Origin: JAGPCK01 sp041675505
GTDB lineage: Bacteria > Bacteroidota > Bacteroidia > UKL13-3
Direction of reading: 5' to 3'
Length of the DNA stretch: 64,000 bases
NCBI GenBank assembly: GCA_041675505.1
Contig: JBAYTR010000006.1
Coordinates: forward strand, 1-64,000
The notes under the pieces were generated by a model. The model saw nothing but the letters and a program-made list of their open reading frames with translations. It ran no database searches and had not been told where the DNA came from. Positions 1 to 7,917 of the stretch are shown here, in pieces. The translations under genes and the position numbers were made by a program. Numbering within the stretch: position 1 is the stretch's first letter; each line of letters opens with the position of its first letter.

Positions 1-1172
1 AAGCCCTGAAAGGGAGAACTACTAATGCGAAGGGTGGAGCCCTTCGACAAAGTCTATATCAAAACACAGTCTTCCAAAATGAGAAGGCTAATACCCTACT
101 CAAAAAATAGAACACCCCTTCGGGGCTAAGCAAAAGCCCTGAAAGGGCGAACTACCAATGCGAAGGGTGGAGCCCTTACGCAAAGTATTCAACTAAGCTC
201 AGTCTTCCAAATGAGCAGGGCTATCACCCTACTCGAAAAAATAGAACACCCCTTCGGGGCTAAGCAAAGCCCTGAAAGGGCGAACTACCAGTGCGAAGGG
301 TGGAGCCCTTACGCAAAGTATTCAACTAAGCTCAGTCTTCCAAATGAGCAGGGCTAGCACACTACTCGAAAAGCAGTACACCCCTTCGGGGCTAAGCAAA
401 GCCCTGAAAGGGCGAACTACCAATGCGAAGGGTGGAGCCCTTCGACAAAGTCTATAGCTAAGCTCTGTCTCCCCAAAAGAGCAGGGCTAGCACCCTACTC
501 GAAAAATAGAGCCCCCCCTTCGGGGCTAAGCAAAAGCCCTGAAAGGGCGAACTACCAATGCGAAGGGTGGAGCCCTTCAGCAATGTCTATAGCAAAGCAC
601 TGTCTTCCCAAAAGAGCAGGGCTAGCACCCTACTCAAAAAACAGAACACCCCTTCGGGGCTAAGCAAAAGCCCTAAAAGGGCGAACTACCAATGCGAAGG
701 GTGGAGCCCTTACGCAAAGTATACAACTAAGCTCAGTCTTCCCAAAAGAGTAGGGCTAGCACCCTACTCGAAAATTAGTACACCCCTTCGGGGCTAAGCA
801 AAAGCCCTGAAAGGGCGAACTACCAATGCGAAGGGTGGAGCCCTTCGGCAGAGTCTACAACTAAGCAAAGTCTTCCAAAATGAGCAGGGCTAGCTCCCTA
901 CTCGAAAAATAGAACACCCCTTCGGGGCTAAGCAAAAAGCCCTGAAAGGGCGACATACTATTGCGAAGGGTGGAGCCCTTCGGCAAAGTCTACAACTCAG
1001 CACAGTCTTCCAAAAATGAGCAGGGCTAACACCCTACTCGAAAAATAGAACACCCCTTCGGGGCTAAGCAAAGCCCTGAAAGGGCGACATACTAATGCGA
1101 AGGGTGAAGCCCTTCAGCAATGTCTACAACAAAGCACAGTCTTCCCAAGAGCAGGGCTAGCAGCTTTTAAAT
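1..1172. repeat. Tandem array of nine ~134 bp hairpin-rich (REP-like) units
   Basis: Nine head-to-tail copies start at 1, 134, 267, 399, 534, 668, 802, 937 and 1071 (periods 132-135 bp). The last copy stops early, near 1172, and the array may continue left of the window. Each unit holds a run of short hairpins: CCCCTTCGGGG (4-bp stem, or a 3-bp stem closed on a TTCG tetraloop), GCCCT-GAA-AGGGC, CGAAGGG-TGGAG-CCCTTCG (shortened to a 5-bp stem in units ending ccttacg), and AGGG-CTAGCA-CCCT. Stems are conserved while the linkers vary by a few bases. The array ends 36 bp before a single-domain Y1 transposase gene. Related-family knowledge: REP/BIME palindromes next to RAYT transposases look like this. 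That link is inference here. No credible gene lies inside; an open frame at 558-797 simply runs through repeat units. Confidence 0.93.
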
Positions 1173-1177
1173 TTCCA

Positions 1178-1185
1178 TATATTTG
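1178..1185 (+). promoter_or_regulatory. -7 promoter box of the transposase gene
   Basis: TATATTTG is a perfect match to the Bacteroidetes -7 consensus TAnnTTTG. It lies just after the last repeat unit and 23 nt before the ATG at 1209, so the transposase appears to have its own promoter outside the array. No clear -33 element was identified. Confidence 0.6.
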
Positions 1186-1208
1186 TTATTAAACTATCGC
1201 AAGCAAAA

Positions 1209-1661
1209 ATGGGACAATCATTAGTCAATAACTACGTGCACATCATATTCAGCACAAAACATCGCGAGCCACTAATTACCAAAGAAATAGAAACTGAACT
1301 TCATGCCTATATGGGAGGCATATGCAGCAGGTTAGAATGCAAGCCCATCAAAATAGGTGGATACGATGACCACATTCACGTACTTTGTAACTTATCTAAA
1401 AAAATACCTATGATGAAACTGCTGGAAGAGGTAAAATCTCATTCGTCAAAATGGATAAAAACCAAGGGAGAAGAATTTGTCAATTTTTATTGGCAAGATG
1501 GCTATGGTGCATTTTCAGTGAATCCCAAACAATTGGACAATGTTATCCAATACATTGCCAATCAAAGGGAACACCACGATAAAAATACCTTTCAGGAAGA
1601 ATACAGAACCATACTAAAAAGCTTTGAAGTAGATTTTGACGAGCGGTACGTGTGGGATTAA
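1209..1661 (+). CDS. IS200-like Y1 (HUH) transposase, probable RAYT
   Basis: 150 residues, the usual length of a single-domain IS200/IS605 TnpA. The HUH motif is His55-Ile-His57 in a GGYDDHIHVL context. The likely catalytic tyrosine is Tyr115, followed by Gln119 in the YIANQ..HH motif. Such enzymes cut and rejoin single-stranded DNA at hairpins, forming a 5-prime phosphotyrosine. No tnpB accessory gene accompanies it and no IS200-type ends are obvious. Instead, nine hairpin-rich repeats end 36 bp upstream, the layout of a REP-associated tyrosine transposase. The gene is intact, with all key residues present. The stop lies inside the upstream part of the folC open frame. RAYT rather than ordinary IS200 is inferred from the neighbouring array. 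Confidence 0.88.
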   Translation: MGQSLVNNYVHIIFSTKHREPLITKEIETELHAYMGGICSRLECKPIKIGGYDDHIHVLCNLSKKIPMMKLLEEVKSHSSKWIKTKGEEFVNFYWQDGYGAFSVNPKQLDNVIQYIANQREHHDKNTFQEEYRTILKSFEVDFDERYVWD

Positions 1662-1723
1662 AATCACACCACACATGGTTTTCTGAGCGCAAAGTCTGTA
1701 TTTTGCCTCTTTCAATTTCACTT

Positions 1724-3016
1724 TTGAACTATCAACAAACATTAGATTATTTATACAGCCAATTGCCCATGTTCACACGCTTGGGGGCTGCCGCGTTAAA
1801 ACCTGATTTAACCAACACTATAAAGTTGTGTAAGGCTTTAGACAATCCGGAACGAAAGTTTAAAACCATACACATTGCGGGCACCAACGGTAAAGGTTCC
1901 GTATCGCATATGCTGGCTGCTATACTGCAAAGTGCCGGTTATAAAACAGGATTGTACACCTCCCCTCACCTTAAAGATTTTAGAGAACGTATTCGTATTA
2001 ACGGGGAAATGATTGGAGAGAATAGAGTTGTAGATTTTGTGAACCAATACAAGCCTCTGTTTGAAGAGGTACAACCCTCATTTTTTGAGATGACCGTTGC
2101 TTTGTGTTTTGATTATTTTGCTAAAGAAAAGGTAGACATTGCCATAATAGAAACCGGACTGGGCGGGCGTTTGGATTCCACTAACGTTATCCGCCCTGAA
2201 TTAAGTGTTATCACCAACATTGGTTGGGACCATATGGATTTATTGGGTGATAGCTTAGCCAAAATAGCTGCTGAAAAAGCCGGTATAATCAAATACAATG
2301 TGCCTGTGGTGATAGGTGAGGCTACCCCTGAAACACGCGAAGTTTTTGAACAGAAAGCTAAAGCTGAAAAAGCCTTTGCAGTGTTTGCTGAAGATGATGT
2401 AAGTACCGAAAACAATCAATTACTGCAAGACGGAATACGCTGCGATACCCTGCTATATAACCAACCACTTTATAGCAGCCTGCATTGTGGTTTGGGTGGA
2501 ACTTACCAGTTCAAAAACATAGTGACTGTTTTAGCGGCCACAGAACAACTTCAACAACAGGGTTGGAACATTTCAGAAAAAAACATACGGGAGGGAATGA
2601 CTCGGGTAGTTCAACTCACCGGCTTAATGGGACGTTGGCAAAAGTTAAACGAGCAGCCGCTCACCATTGCAGATACAGGTCATAACCTGAACGGAGTGCA
2701 ATACGTAGTGGAACAACTAAAACACTATCCGCATAAAAAATTGCGCATGGTGTGGGGAATGGTAAAGGACAAAGACATTGCTAAAATACTGCAACTATTA
2801 CCAAAAGATGCAGAGTATTATTTCTGCAAAGCCAACCTTCCACGTGCATTGGAAAGTGAATTACTGGCAGAGCAAGCAGCAACATTCGGACTGAAAGGAA
2901 ACCATTTCGCGACTGTGGAACAGGCTTTGCAACAAGCCCGCAGAGATGCTGCAAATGACGACCTGATATTTATTGGAGGAAGTACATTTGTGGTAGCTGA
3001 AATTATTGAAATATGA
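1724..3016 (+). CDS. folC: Bifunctional folylpolyglutamate synthase / dihydrofolate synthase
   Basis: Mur-ligase-type enzyme of the cytoplasm that adds glutamate to dihydropteroate (giving dihydrofolate) and extends the polyglutamate tail of folates, using ATP. The P-loop GTNGKGS is at residues 53-59 with this start, followed by TSPHL and the ETGLGGRLDSTN motif typical of FolC. The frame is open from 1652, but that would overlap the transposase and add 24 residues unlike the family. The TTG at 1724 gives the family-like start MNYQQTLDYLY and 430 residues, so I prefer it; ATG 1769 is too far in. The stop overlaps the next start by ATGA (3013-3016), so the downstream secreted protein and rnhA are probably translationally coupled. 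Confidence 0.92.
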   Translation: MNYQQTLDYLYSQLPMFTRLGAAALKPDLTNTIKLCKALDNPERKFKTIHIAGTNGKGSVSHMLAAILQSAGYKTGLYTSPHLKDFRERIRINGEMIGENRVVDFVNQYKPLFEEVQPSFFEMTVALCFDYFAKEKVDIAIIETGLGGRLDSTNVIRPELSVITNIGWDHMDLLGDSLAKIAAEKAGIIKYNVPVVIGEATPETREVFEQKAKAEKAFAVFAEDDVSTENNQLLQDGIRCDTLLYNQPLYSSLHCGLGGTYQFKNIVTVLAATEQLQQQGWNISEKNIREGMTRVVQLTGLMGRWQKLNEQPLTIADTGHNLNGVQYVVEQLKHYPHKKLRMVWGMVKDKDIAKILQLLPKDAEYYFCKANLPRALESELLAEQAATFGLKGNHFATVEQALQQARRDAANDDLIFIGGSTFVVAEIIEI

Positions 3017-3507
3017 AAACATTATTGATATACCTAACCCTCCTTATCCCCTTAGCTGCAATAGCGCAACGGGAAGGAGTTTCTACATATACCTACCATG
3101 CTAAGTCTGCTTTAAAAATTACGGAAAGTAACGGTCGGGTTAATCACATCGAAATTGTGCCGGGCGAAAATCTGATACTGGTGTGCGAGTTTAAAGCATT
3201 CGATAATCCGAATATTGCCGATGATGAATACAAAGAAAAGGTATACATAGAAGTTAAAAAGGACGGGCGAAAATTCAGCACCACTACCGACCAAAGCGTT
3301 GCTTATTTTATGAAAGGTTGCTACTGTACTGATAGAGGTTACCACAAGGCTCTACCTGATGGAACAATAAGTGGCAAAAAGAATATAATTGGCGATTACA
3401 GAGTAAAGTACACACTCCGATTTAAAACCAACCAAGAGACCGAATCCATCTATAATCTGGAGAAAACTACTACTGCCTCCTTTAGAAAATACAAACCCGC
3501 CAAATGA
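3013..3507 (+). CDS. Secreted protein of unknown function
   Basis: 164 residues with a clear signal peptide (residues 1-18, cleavage after AIA|Q or AIAQ). The mature part is hydrophilic, with predicted beta-type alternation and a Cys-x-Cys pair (CYC) near residue 98. I do not recognise a family. It overlaps folC at its start and rnhA at its end by ATGA overlaps, so it is expressed in one transcript with them. Nothing in the context shows a folate or RNase H role; position in an operon of housekeeping genes is the only clue. Confidence 0.8.
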   Translation: MKTLLIYLTLLIPLAAIAQREGVSTYTYHAKSALKITESNGRVNHIEIVPGENLILVCEFKAFDNPNIADDEYKEKVYIEVKKDGRKFSTTTDQSVAYFMKGCYCTDRGYHKALPDGTISGKKNIIGDYRVKYTLRFKTNQETESIYNLEKTTTASFRKYKPAK

Positions 3508-3962
3508 AAACCGTAAAAATTTACACTGACGGTTCTTCGCGCGGCAACCCGGGAAAAGGTGGTTTTGGGGCAGTATTGATGTATGGAGTTCACCGAAAAG
3601 AAATTTCACAAGGCTACCAACTCACCACCAATAACCGCATGGAGCTGATGGCTGTTATTGCTGCGCTGGATATTCTTAAACAAGACGGATTAACCATTGA
3701 CATTTATACCGACAGCAAATACGTGTGTGAAGCTGTAGAAAAACGTTGGGTATTCGGGTGGGAACAAAAGCAGTTCAAAGACAAAAAAAATCCCGATTTG
3801 TGGCAAAGGTTTTTAGTGCTGTACCGCAAACATCACATCAAATTTCATTGGGTAAAGGGACATGCCGGCCACAAAGAAAATGAACGCTGCGATGTGTTGG
3901 CCACCCGTTGTGCTGATAACGGGCCTTGGCTGTCAGACAAAGGATATGAAATGAGTTTGTAG
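3504..3962 (+). CDS. rnhA: Ribonuclease HI
   Basis: Degrades the RNA strand of RNA:DNA hybrids such as R-loops and primers. 152 residues, close to the E. coli enzyme (155). The metal-binding acidic residues are all visible: Asp9 (YTDGS), Glu47 (NNRMEL), Asp70 (YTDSKYV) and Asp130 (ENERCD), plus His120 in WVKGHAGH. The start overlaps the previous stop by ATGA (3504-3507). The gene ends 9 bp before the convergent methyltransferase gene on the other strand, with no clear terminator between them. Confidence 0.96.
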   Translation: MKTVKIYTDGSSRGNPGKGGFGAVLMYGVHRKEISQGYQLTTNNRMELMAVIAALDILKQDGLTIDIYTDSKYVCEAVEKRWVFGWEQKQFKDKKNPDLWQRFLVLYRKHHIKFHWVKGHAGHKENERCDVLATRCADNGPWLSDKGYEMSL

Positions 3963-3971
3963 GGTTGGCTT

Positions 3972-5180
3972 TTATATTTTCTTAAGCACAGCCACAAACA
4001 TCGTATCTGCTTTAAGACTGCTGCCTTGCAGCACTGAGCTGCTTTCCACTTTTAATCCCAATTCTTTCTCCATGTAAGCTACCTGAAGCTCATTTTCAGC
4101 CGCAAATACTGAACAGGTAATGTATATCAACTGTCCGCCTGAAGACAAAAAAGGAAGGATTTGTTTGAGGATAGTGCGTTGCTTAGTTGCGTAGGTATCT
4201 ATTTTTGCTGCATCAAAAAAGGCCCATTGTTCGGGTGTTCTGGCCCAGGTACCTGAGCCGGTACAAGGCACATCAGCCAAAATGGTATCAAAATATCCCG
4301 GATTCACCTGAGTTTGTTTGCCCGTACCCTTTTGAGTAAATAACCAGTGGGAACTCTCTTGCATTAAATCAATACTGGAATAATGATAACGGACAATATG
4401 ATTACGCTGAAAACGATGATGTAAATTGAGCAATATATTCTCCCGCACGTCTGACACATAAAGATCAGCTTCATTCAATTTTTCCTTTAGTAAAAGACTT
4501 TTTCCGCCTGATGCCGCACAGCAATCCCATACTTTATGTGCATTTGCTAAATCAACTTTATCCAACACACGTTGAGATGAATAGTCCTGAATCTCCCACC
4601 ATGTTTCAGTGGTTAATTTATCTAATGGAGTAGCTGAAGGCACTCCTACACATCGCGGGTTATCATCAGCAACCTCATACGGTGCCGCATGCTCTTGCAA
4701 AAGTTGTTTTGCTTTCTCAAAACTGCTACTGCTCAGTCTGAGCCAAACCAAAGGCTGATGCAATAGACTTTGCACGTAAGCACTTTTATCCGGCAGGTTG
4801 CTCAGTTGCTCCATCCACGGAAAAAGCTCTGTCTCTTCTATGTTGAGCTTATTCAGTTTTGATTGTATGGGAAGTAAAAAATCTTCTGCCGTGTATTGGT
4901 AGCCCGTTTCCAGCGACAGGTAATCTGTGATTTCATCTGGCGTTTCGTTTACAAGAAACAAAGCAATGTAAAAGCGTAGCTGAAAAGACCAGTCGGCTTT
5001 TGCTTTGCCTAAACGAAGATAGGCATAACATAGGTTGCGAAGTGCCTTTCGGTCTTTAGAACCAATTTGTTTGTTGCGTTTAAAATGTTCAGAAAGATAC
5101 AGGTGAAAAGGCTGCTCACCTGAGTAAGTACTTATCAGTTGTTCTACTGCCCTGAAACGATGAAAGGCGATACGACTCAT
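3972..5180 (-). CDS. RsmB/NOP2-type RNA (cytosine-5) methyltransferase
   Basis: 402 residues. The N-terminal helical part resembles the NusB-like/RsmB region. The C-terminal part is a Rossmann methyltransferase: SAM motif CCAASGGKS (residues 220-228), motif IV DVPCTGSGTW (Cys306) and motif VI ITCSVFAAENE (Cys356). The two cysteines match the two-Cys mechanism of m5C RNA methyltransferases. Motif I has Ser-Gly-Gly-Lys-Ser where Pro-Gly-Gly-Lys-Thr is usual, a mild departure. Probable substrate is 16S rRNA, but the target base cannot be read from the sequence. The start overlaps the stop of the upstream gene by ATGA (5177-5180), so translation is coupled. Confidence 0.9.
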   Translation of the reverse strand: MSRIAFHRFRAVEQLISTYSGEQPFHLYLSEHFKRNKQIGSKDRKALRNLCYAYLRLGKAKADWSFQLRFYIALFLVNETPDEITDYLSLETGYQYTAEDFLLPIQSKLNKLNIEETELFPWMEQLSNLPDKSAYVQSLLHQPLVWLRLSSSSFEKAKQLLQEHAAPYEVADDNPRCVGVPSATPLDKLTTETWWEIQDYSSQRVLDKVDLANAHKVWDCCAASGGKSLLLKEKLNEADLYVSDVRENILLNLHHRFQRNHIVRYHYSSIDLMQESSHWLFTQKGTGKQTQVNPGYFDTILADVPCTGSGTWARTPEQWAFFDAAKIDTYATKQRTILKQILPFLSSGGQLIYITCSVFAAENELQVAYMEKELGLKVESSSVLQGSSLKADTMFVAVLKKI

Positions 5181-6349
5181 TGAAGTTTGTGAAAACGGAA
5201 TTCATGAAAGCGCAGCAGATTGAGATGTCCGTTTTCCAAAGCTGATTTTGGGTTTTTCTTCTGTAATTCAAAAGAAGTATGCATAGAGTTTACCGGAGGT
5301 AATCCGTAACTATTCACAAATTCTTTTCCGTAATCGCGAAGCAAACTCATCATCACCATAAATTGGTCATACCCGCGGGTGGCATATTCGTCAGGCTCTA
5401 TAGCGAACCGTTGCCTGAACATCAGTACAAATTGTTTTACTAAGGAATCATCGTAATCCAGGTAGTAAGGTGTGAGTAAGTGTACATCCACAGTATCCCA
5501 CACTTTATAATTTACGTTACCCAAATCAAGCCACGATTGTATACCAAAAACGGAAGCCGCTTTATCAGCAATAGTGTCATTTACCTGATAAAGTACTGCA
5601 TTCACCGTACGCTCATCATTGGAAGGAACAATCACCAGGTTCTTCATACCAAAACTCATGTATTTACCTGCATGAGCTGCTTTGGAGTGCGTATATTCCT
5701 GAAGAATATTCATGCGGTTGTTAGCGTACACTTCTTTAAATCCTTTCGAAAAACTTTTATCCGTTTTACTGTTATCGTGCACCAACACCACATTACAACT
5801 GTCATACTTAGTGTTAATGAAATTAGCCAATTGGTGTCCGTAAGATTCTATGGTGGGGTTAGCTGCAATGGAATACGGATTTGAGGAAGCCGCCTGAAAA
5901 GTAAGCAAGGGAGACAGTAACGGAATTTTATTTTTTGCTGAAAATCTTTCAGCCGCAGCAAACCCATTGCGGTATAACGGACCTATGATTAAATCTAAAT
6001 CCTGTCGTGATGGTTGAGAAAGAATATATTTGATAACACTCGTATCACGTTTGTAATCGTCAACAAAAAGTTGAACACTAAAGCCGGAACGTTCCAAAGA
6101 ATCCAGTGCTAACAAAACACCCTGATAATAACTTACCGCAATTTTTCGCCATTGCAAATCTGCTCCTTTCAGCTCCGTTTCTTCATCCAAGAATAATGGC
6201 AAAAGAAGCTGAACCTTAAACTTTCTGGCTACAGGTTCATTCATTTGCGCCTGAGAGGTGAAACAGCTCAGGCAAACAAACAACAAGACGATATAAAGTT
6301 TATTCCCACTCAATGGTTGCCGGTGGTTTTGAACTGATATCGTAAACAA
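5177..6349 (-). CDS. Type 1 periplasmic-binding-fold protein (Peripla_BP_6-like)
   Basis: 390 residues with a hydrophobic export segment (about residues 17-32, cleavage near SQAQ). The body reads as a type 1 periplasmic binding fold, as in branched-chain amino acid receptors: KVQLLLPLFLDEE, then LDLIIGPLYRNGFAAAERFSAKNKIPLLSPL, and later YATRGYDQFMVMM. No ABC permease or ATPase lies nearby, so a transport role is doubtful; a free-standing envelope sensor or scaffold is equally possible. The frame opens with TTG at 6349, 50 nt inside guaA, and no later start leaves a usable signal peptide. It is therefore probably coupled to guaA upstream and to the RNA methyltransferase downstream. Confidence 0.8.
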   Translation of the reverse strand: MFTISVQNHRQPLSGNKLYIVLLFVCLSCFTSQAQMNEPVARKFKVQLLLPLFLDEETELKGADLQWRKIAVSYYQGVLLALDSLERSGFSVQLFVDDYKRDTSVIKYILSQPSRQDLDLIIGPLYRNGFAAAERFSAKNKIPLLSPLLTFQAASSNPYSIAANPTIESYGHQLANFINTKYDSCNVVLVHDNSKTDKSFSKGFKEVYANNRMNILQEYTHSKAAHAGKYMSFGMKNLVIVPSNDERTVNAVLYQVNDTIADKAASVFGIQSWLDLGNVNYKVWDTVDVHLLTPYYLDYDDSLVKQFVLMFRQRFAIEPDEYATRGYDQFMVMMSLLRDYGKEFVNSYGLPPVNSMHTSFELQKKNPKSALENGHLNLLRFHEFRFHKLQ

Positions 6350-7826
6350 CGCGGTTAATGCCTTTAACCTGATTAATAATTTTATTGGAAACCGTACTCA
6401 GGAAATCGTAAGGCAAATGACACCAATCAGCAGTCATACCATCAACAGATGTTACGGCCCTTAAACAAATTACATGCTGGTAAGTACGCTCATCTCCCAT
6501 AACACCTACAGATTGTACAGGAAGGAAAATTGCTCCGGCCTGCCACACGCTGTTATACAAGTTTTGTGCCTTTAACTCATTGATAAAAATTGCATCGGCT
6601 TCTTGCAAAATTCTCACCTTCTCATCGGTAATATCGCCCAGTATTCTGATGGACAAACCAGGGCCCGGAAAAGGATGACGTTGCAGAATGATGTTATCAA
6701 TACCTAAAGCTGTGCCTACCGCACGCACCTCATCTTTGAACAACATACGTAAAGGTTCAACTATTTTCAGCTTCATAGTCTCAGGCAAACCACCCACATT
6801 GTGATGTGATTTAATAGTAGCTGAAGGTCCCTTTACTGAAACCGATTCAATCACATCAGGATAAATAGTGCCTTGAGCCAGCCAGCTTACGTTTTGAATT
6901 TTGTGTGCTTCCTCATCAAACACTTCAATAAACACACGGCCAATGGTTTTACGCTTGGTTTCCGGTTCAGTTACTCCTTTCAGTTCATCCAAGAACTTAC
7001 GTTTGGAATCCACACCAATTACATTGAGCCCCATGTTTTGATACCCGTGCAGTACCTGTACGTATTCGTCTTTGCGTAAAAGTCCGTTATCAATAAAAAT
7101 GCAATAGAGATTTTTACCAATGGCTTGTTGAAGCAATACTGCGGCTACAGATGAATCTACACCGCCTGAAAGACCGATAACCACTTTATCATCGCCTAAC
7201 TTTTGCTTCAGCTCAGCCACCGTGGAGTCAATAAAATGAACCGGGGTCCAGCTTTGAGTGCAACCGCAAACGTCAACAATAAAATTGTGCAACAATGTTT
7301 TACCGTCAGTGGAGTGCGTTACTTCCGGATGAAACTGAATAGCGTAAGTGGGTTCGCCTGCAATTTTATATGCCGCACACGCCACACTCTCCGTACTGGC
7401 AATAATTTCATACCCTTCAGGAACTTCTTTAATCGTATCTCCATGGCTCATCCATACTTGTGTGCCCGCTGATATGTTTTTGAACAACACATCGTCTTTA
7501 ATGGTAGTAAGATTGGCCCGCCCGTATTCTCTGGTGTTCGAAGCCTGCACCTTGCCTCCGTAAACATGAGATAAAAGTTGTGCCCCGTAACAAACTCCCA
7601 GTACAGGAATTTTCTTTTTAAACTTATCAAGGTCCAAACGCGGTGAATCGGGCTCGTTAACTGAATACGGACTACCGGAAAGGATAACACCTTTTACAGA
7701 AGCGTCAAACTCAGGAAAATGATTGAACGGGTAAATTTCACTGTACACCTGCAATTCACGCAGACGCCTGGCAATAAGCTGAGTATATTGCGAACCAAAG
7801 TCGAGGATAATAATTTTTTCTTCCAT
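6300..7826 (-). CDS. guaA: GMP synthase (glutamine-hydrolysing)
   Basis: Converts XMP, glutamine and ATP to GMP in purine synthesis. 508 residues. The N-terminal class I glutamine amidotransferase has catalytic Cys79 (GVCYGAQ) and His166/Glu168 (FHPEVT). The ATP-pyrophosphatase P-loop SGGVDSS is at 220-226, and the C-terminal dimerisation domain ends PPATIEWE as usual. A perfect -7 box sits 8 nt upstream of the ATG. It is divergent from the MBL nuclease gene at 7918 and heads a three-gene overlapping operon. Confidence 0.97.
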   Translation of the reverse strand: MEEKIIILDFGSQYTQLIARRLRELQVYSEIYPFNHFPEFDASVKGVILSGSPYSVNEPDSPRLDLDKFKKKIPVLGVCYGAQLLSHVYGGKVQASNTREYGRANLTTIKDDVLFKNISAGTQVWMSHGDTIKEVPEGYEIIASTESVACAAYKIAGEPTYAIQFHPEVTHSTDGKTLLHNFIVDVCGCTQSWTPVHFIDSTVAELKQKLGDDKVVIGLSGGVDSSVAAVLLQQAIGKNLYCIFIDNGLLRKDEYVQVLHGYQNMGLNVIGVDSKRKFLDELKGVTEPETKRKTIGRVFIEVFDEEAHKIQNVSWLAQGTIYPDVIESVSVKGPSATIKSHHNVGGLPETMKLKIVEPLRMLFKDEVRAVGTALGIDNIILQRHPFPGPGLSIRILGDITDEKVRILQEADAIFINELKAQNLYNSVWQAGAIFLPVQSVGVMGDERTYQHVICLRAVTSVDGMTADWCHLPYDFLSTVSNKIINQVKGINRVVYDISSKPPATIEWE

Positions 7827-7834
7827 GCTTGCCG

Positions 7835-7842
7835 CAAAAATA
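7835..7842 (-). promoter_or_regulatory. -7 promoter box of guaA
   Basis: On the minus strand this reads TATTTTTG, a perfect TAnnTTTG, 8 nt before the guaA ATG (7826). With the TSS expected a few bases after the box, the 5-prime leader would be only a few nucleotides. Confidence 0.65.
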
Positions 7843-7902
7843 CACAGTTCATTGGCAGTAAACGAAATGAAATTACACTTTAGGTAAATATCTGATAAAA
7901 TA

Positions 7903-7910
7903 TACCTTTG
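7903..7910 (+). promoter_or_regulatory. -7 promoter box of the MBL nuclease gene
   Basis: TACCTTTG, a perfect TAnnTTTG, ends 7 nt before the ATG at 7918. It is divergent from the guaA box at 7835-7842; the two boxes are about 60 bp apart. Confidence 0.6.
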
Positions 7911-7917
7911 CCGCCCG

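Noticed and set aside
558..797. 79-residue open frame in the repeat array.
   Set aside because: It reads through consecutive repeat units and has low-complexity, repeat-derived sequence; no promoter or homology supports it.
1..1172. Possible CRISPR array because of the regular repeats.
   Set aside because: The whole ~134 bp unit is repeated with no unique spacers, the units contain several different hairpins and no cas gene is near.
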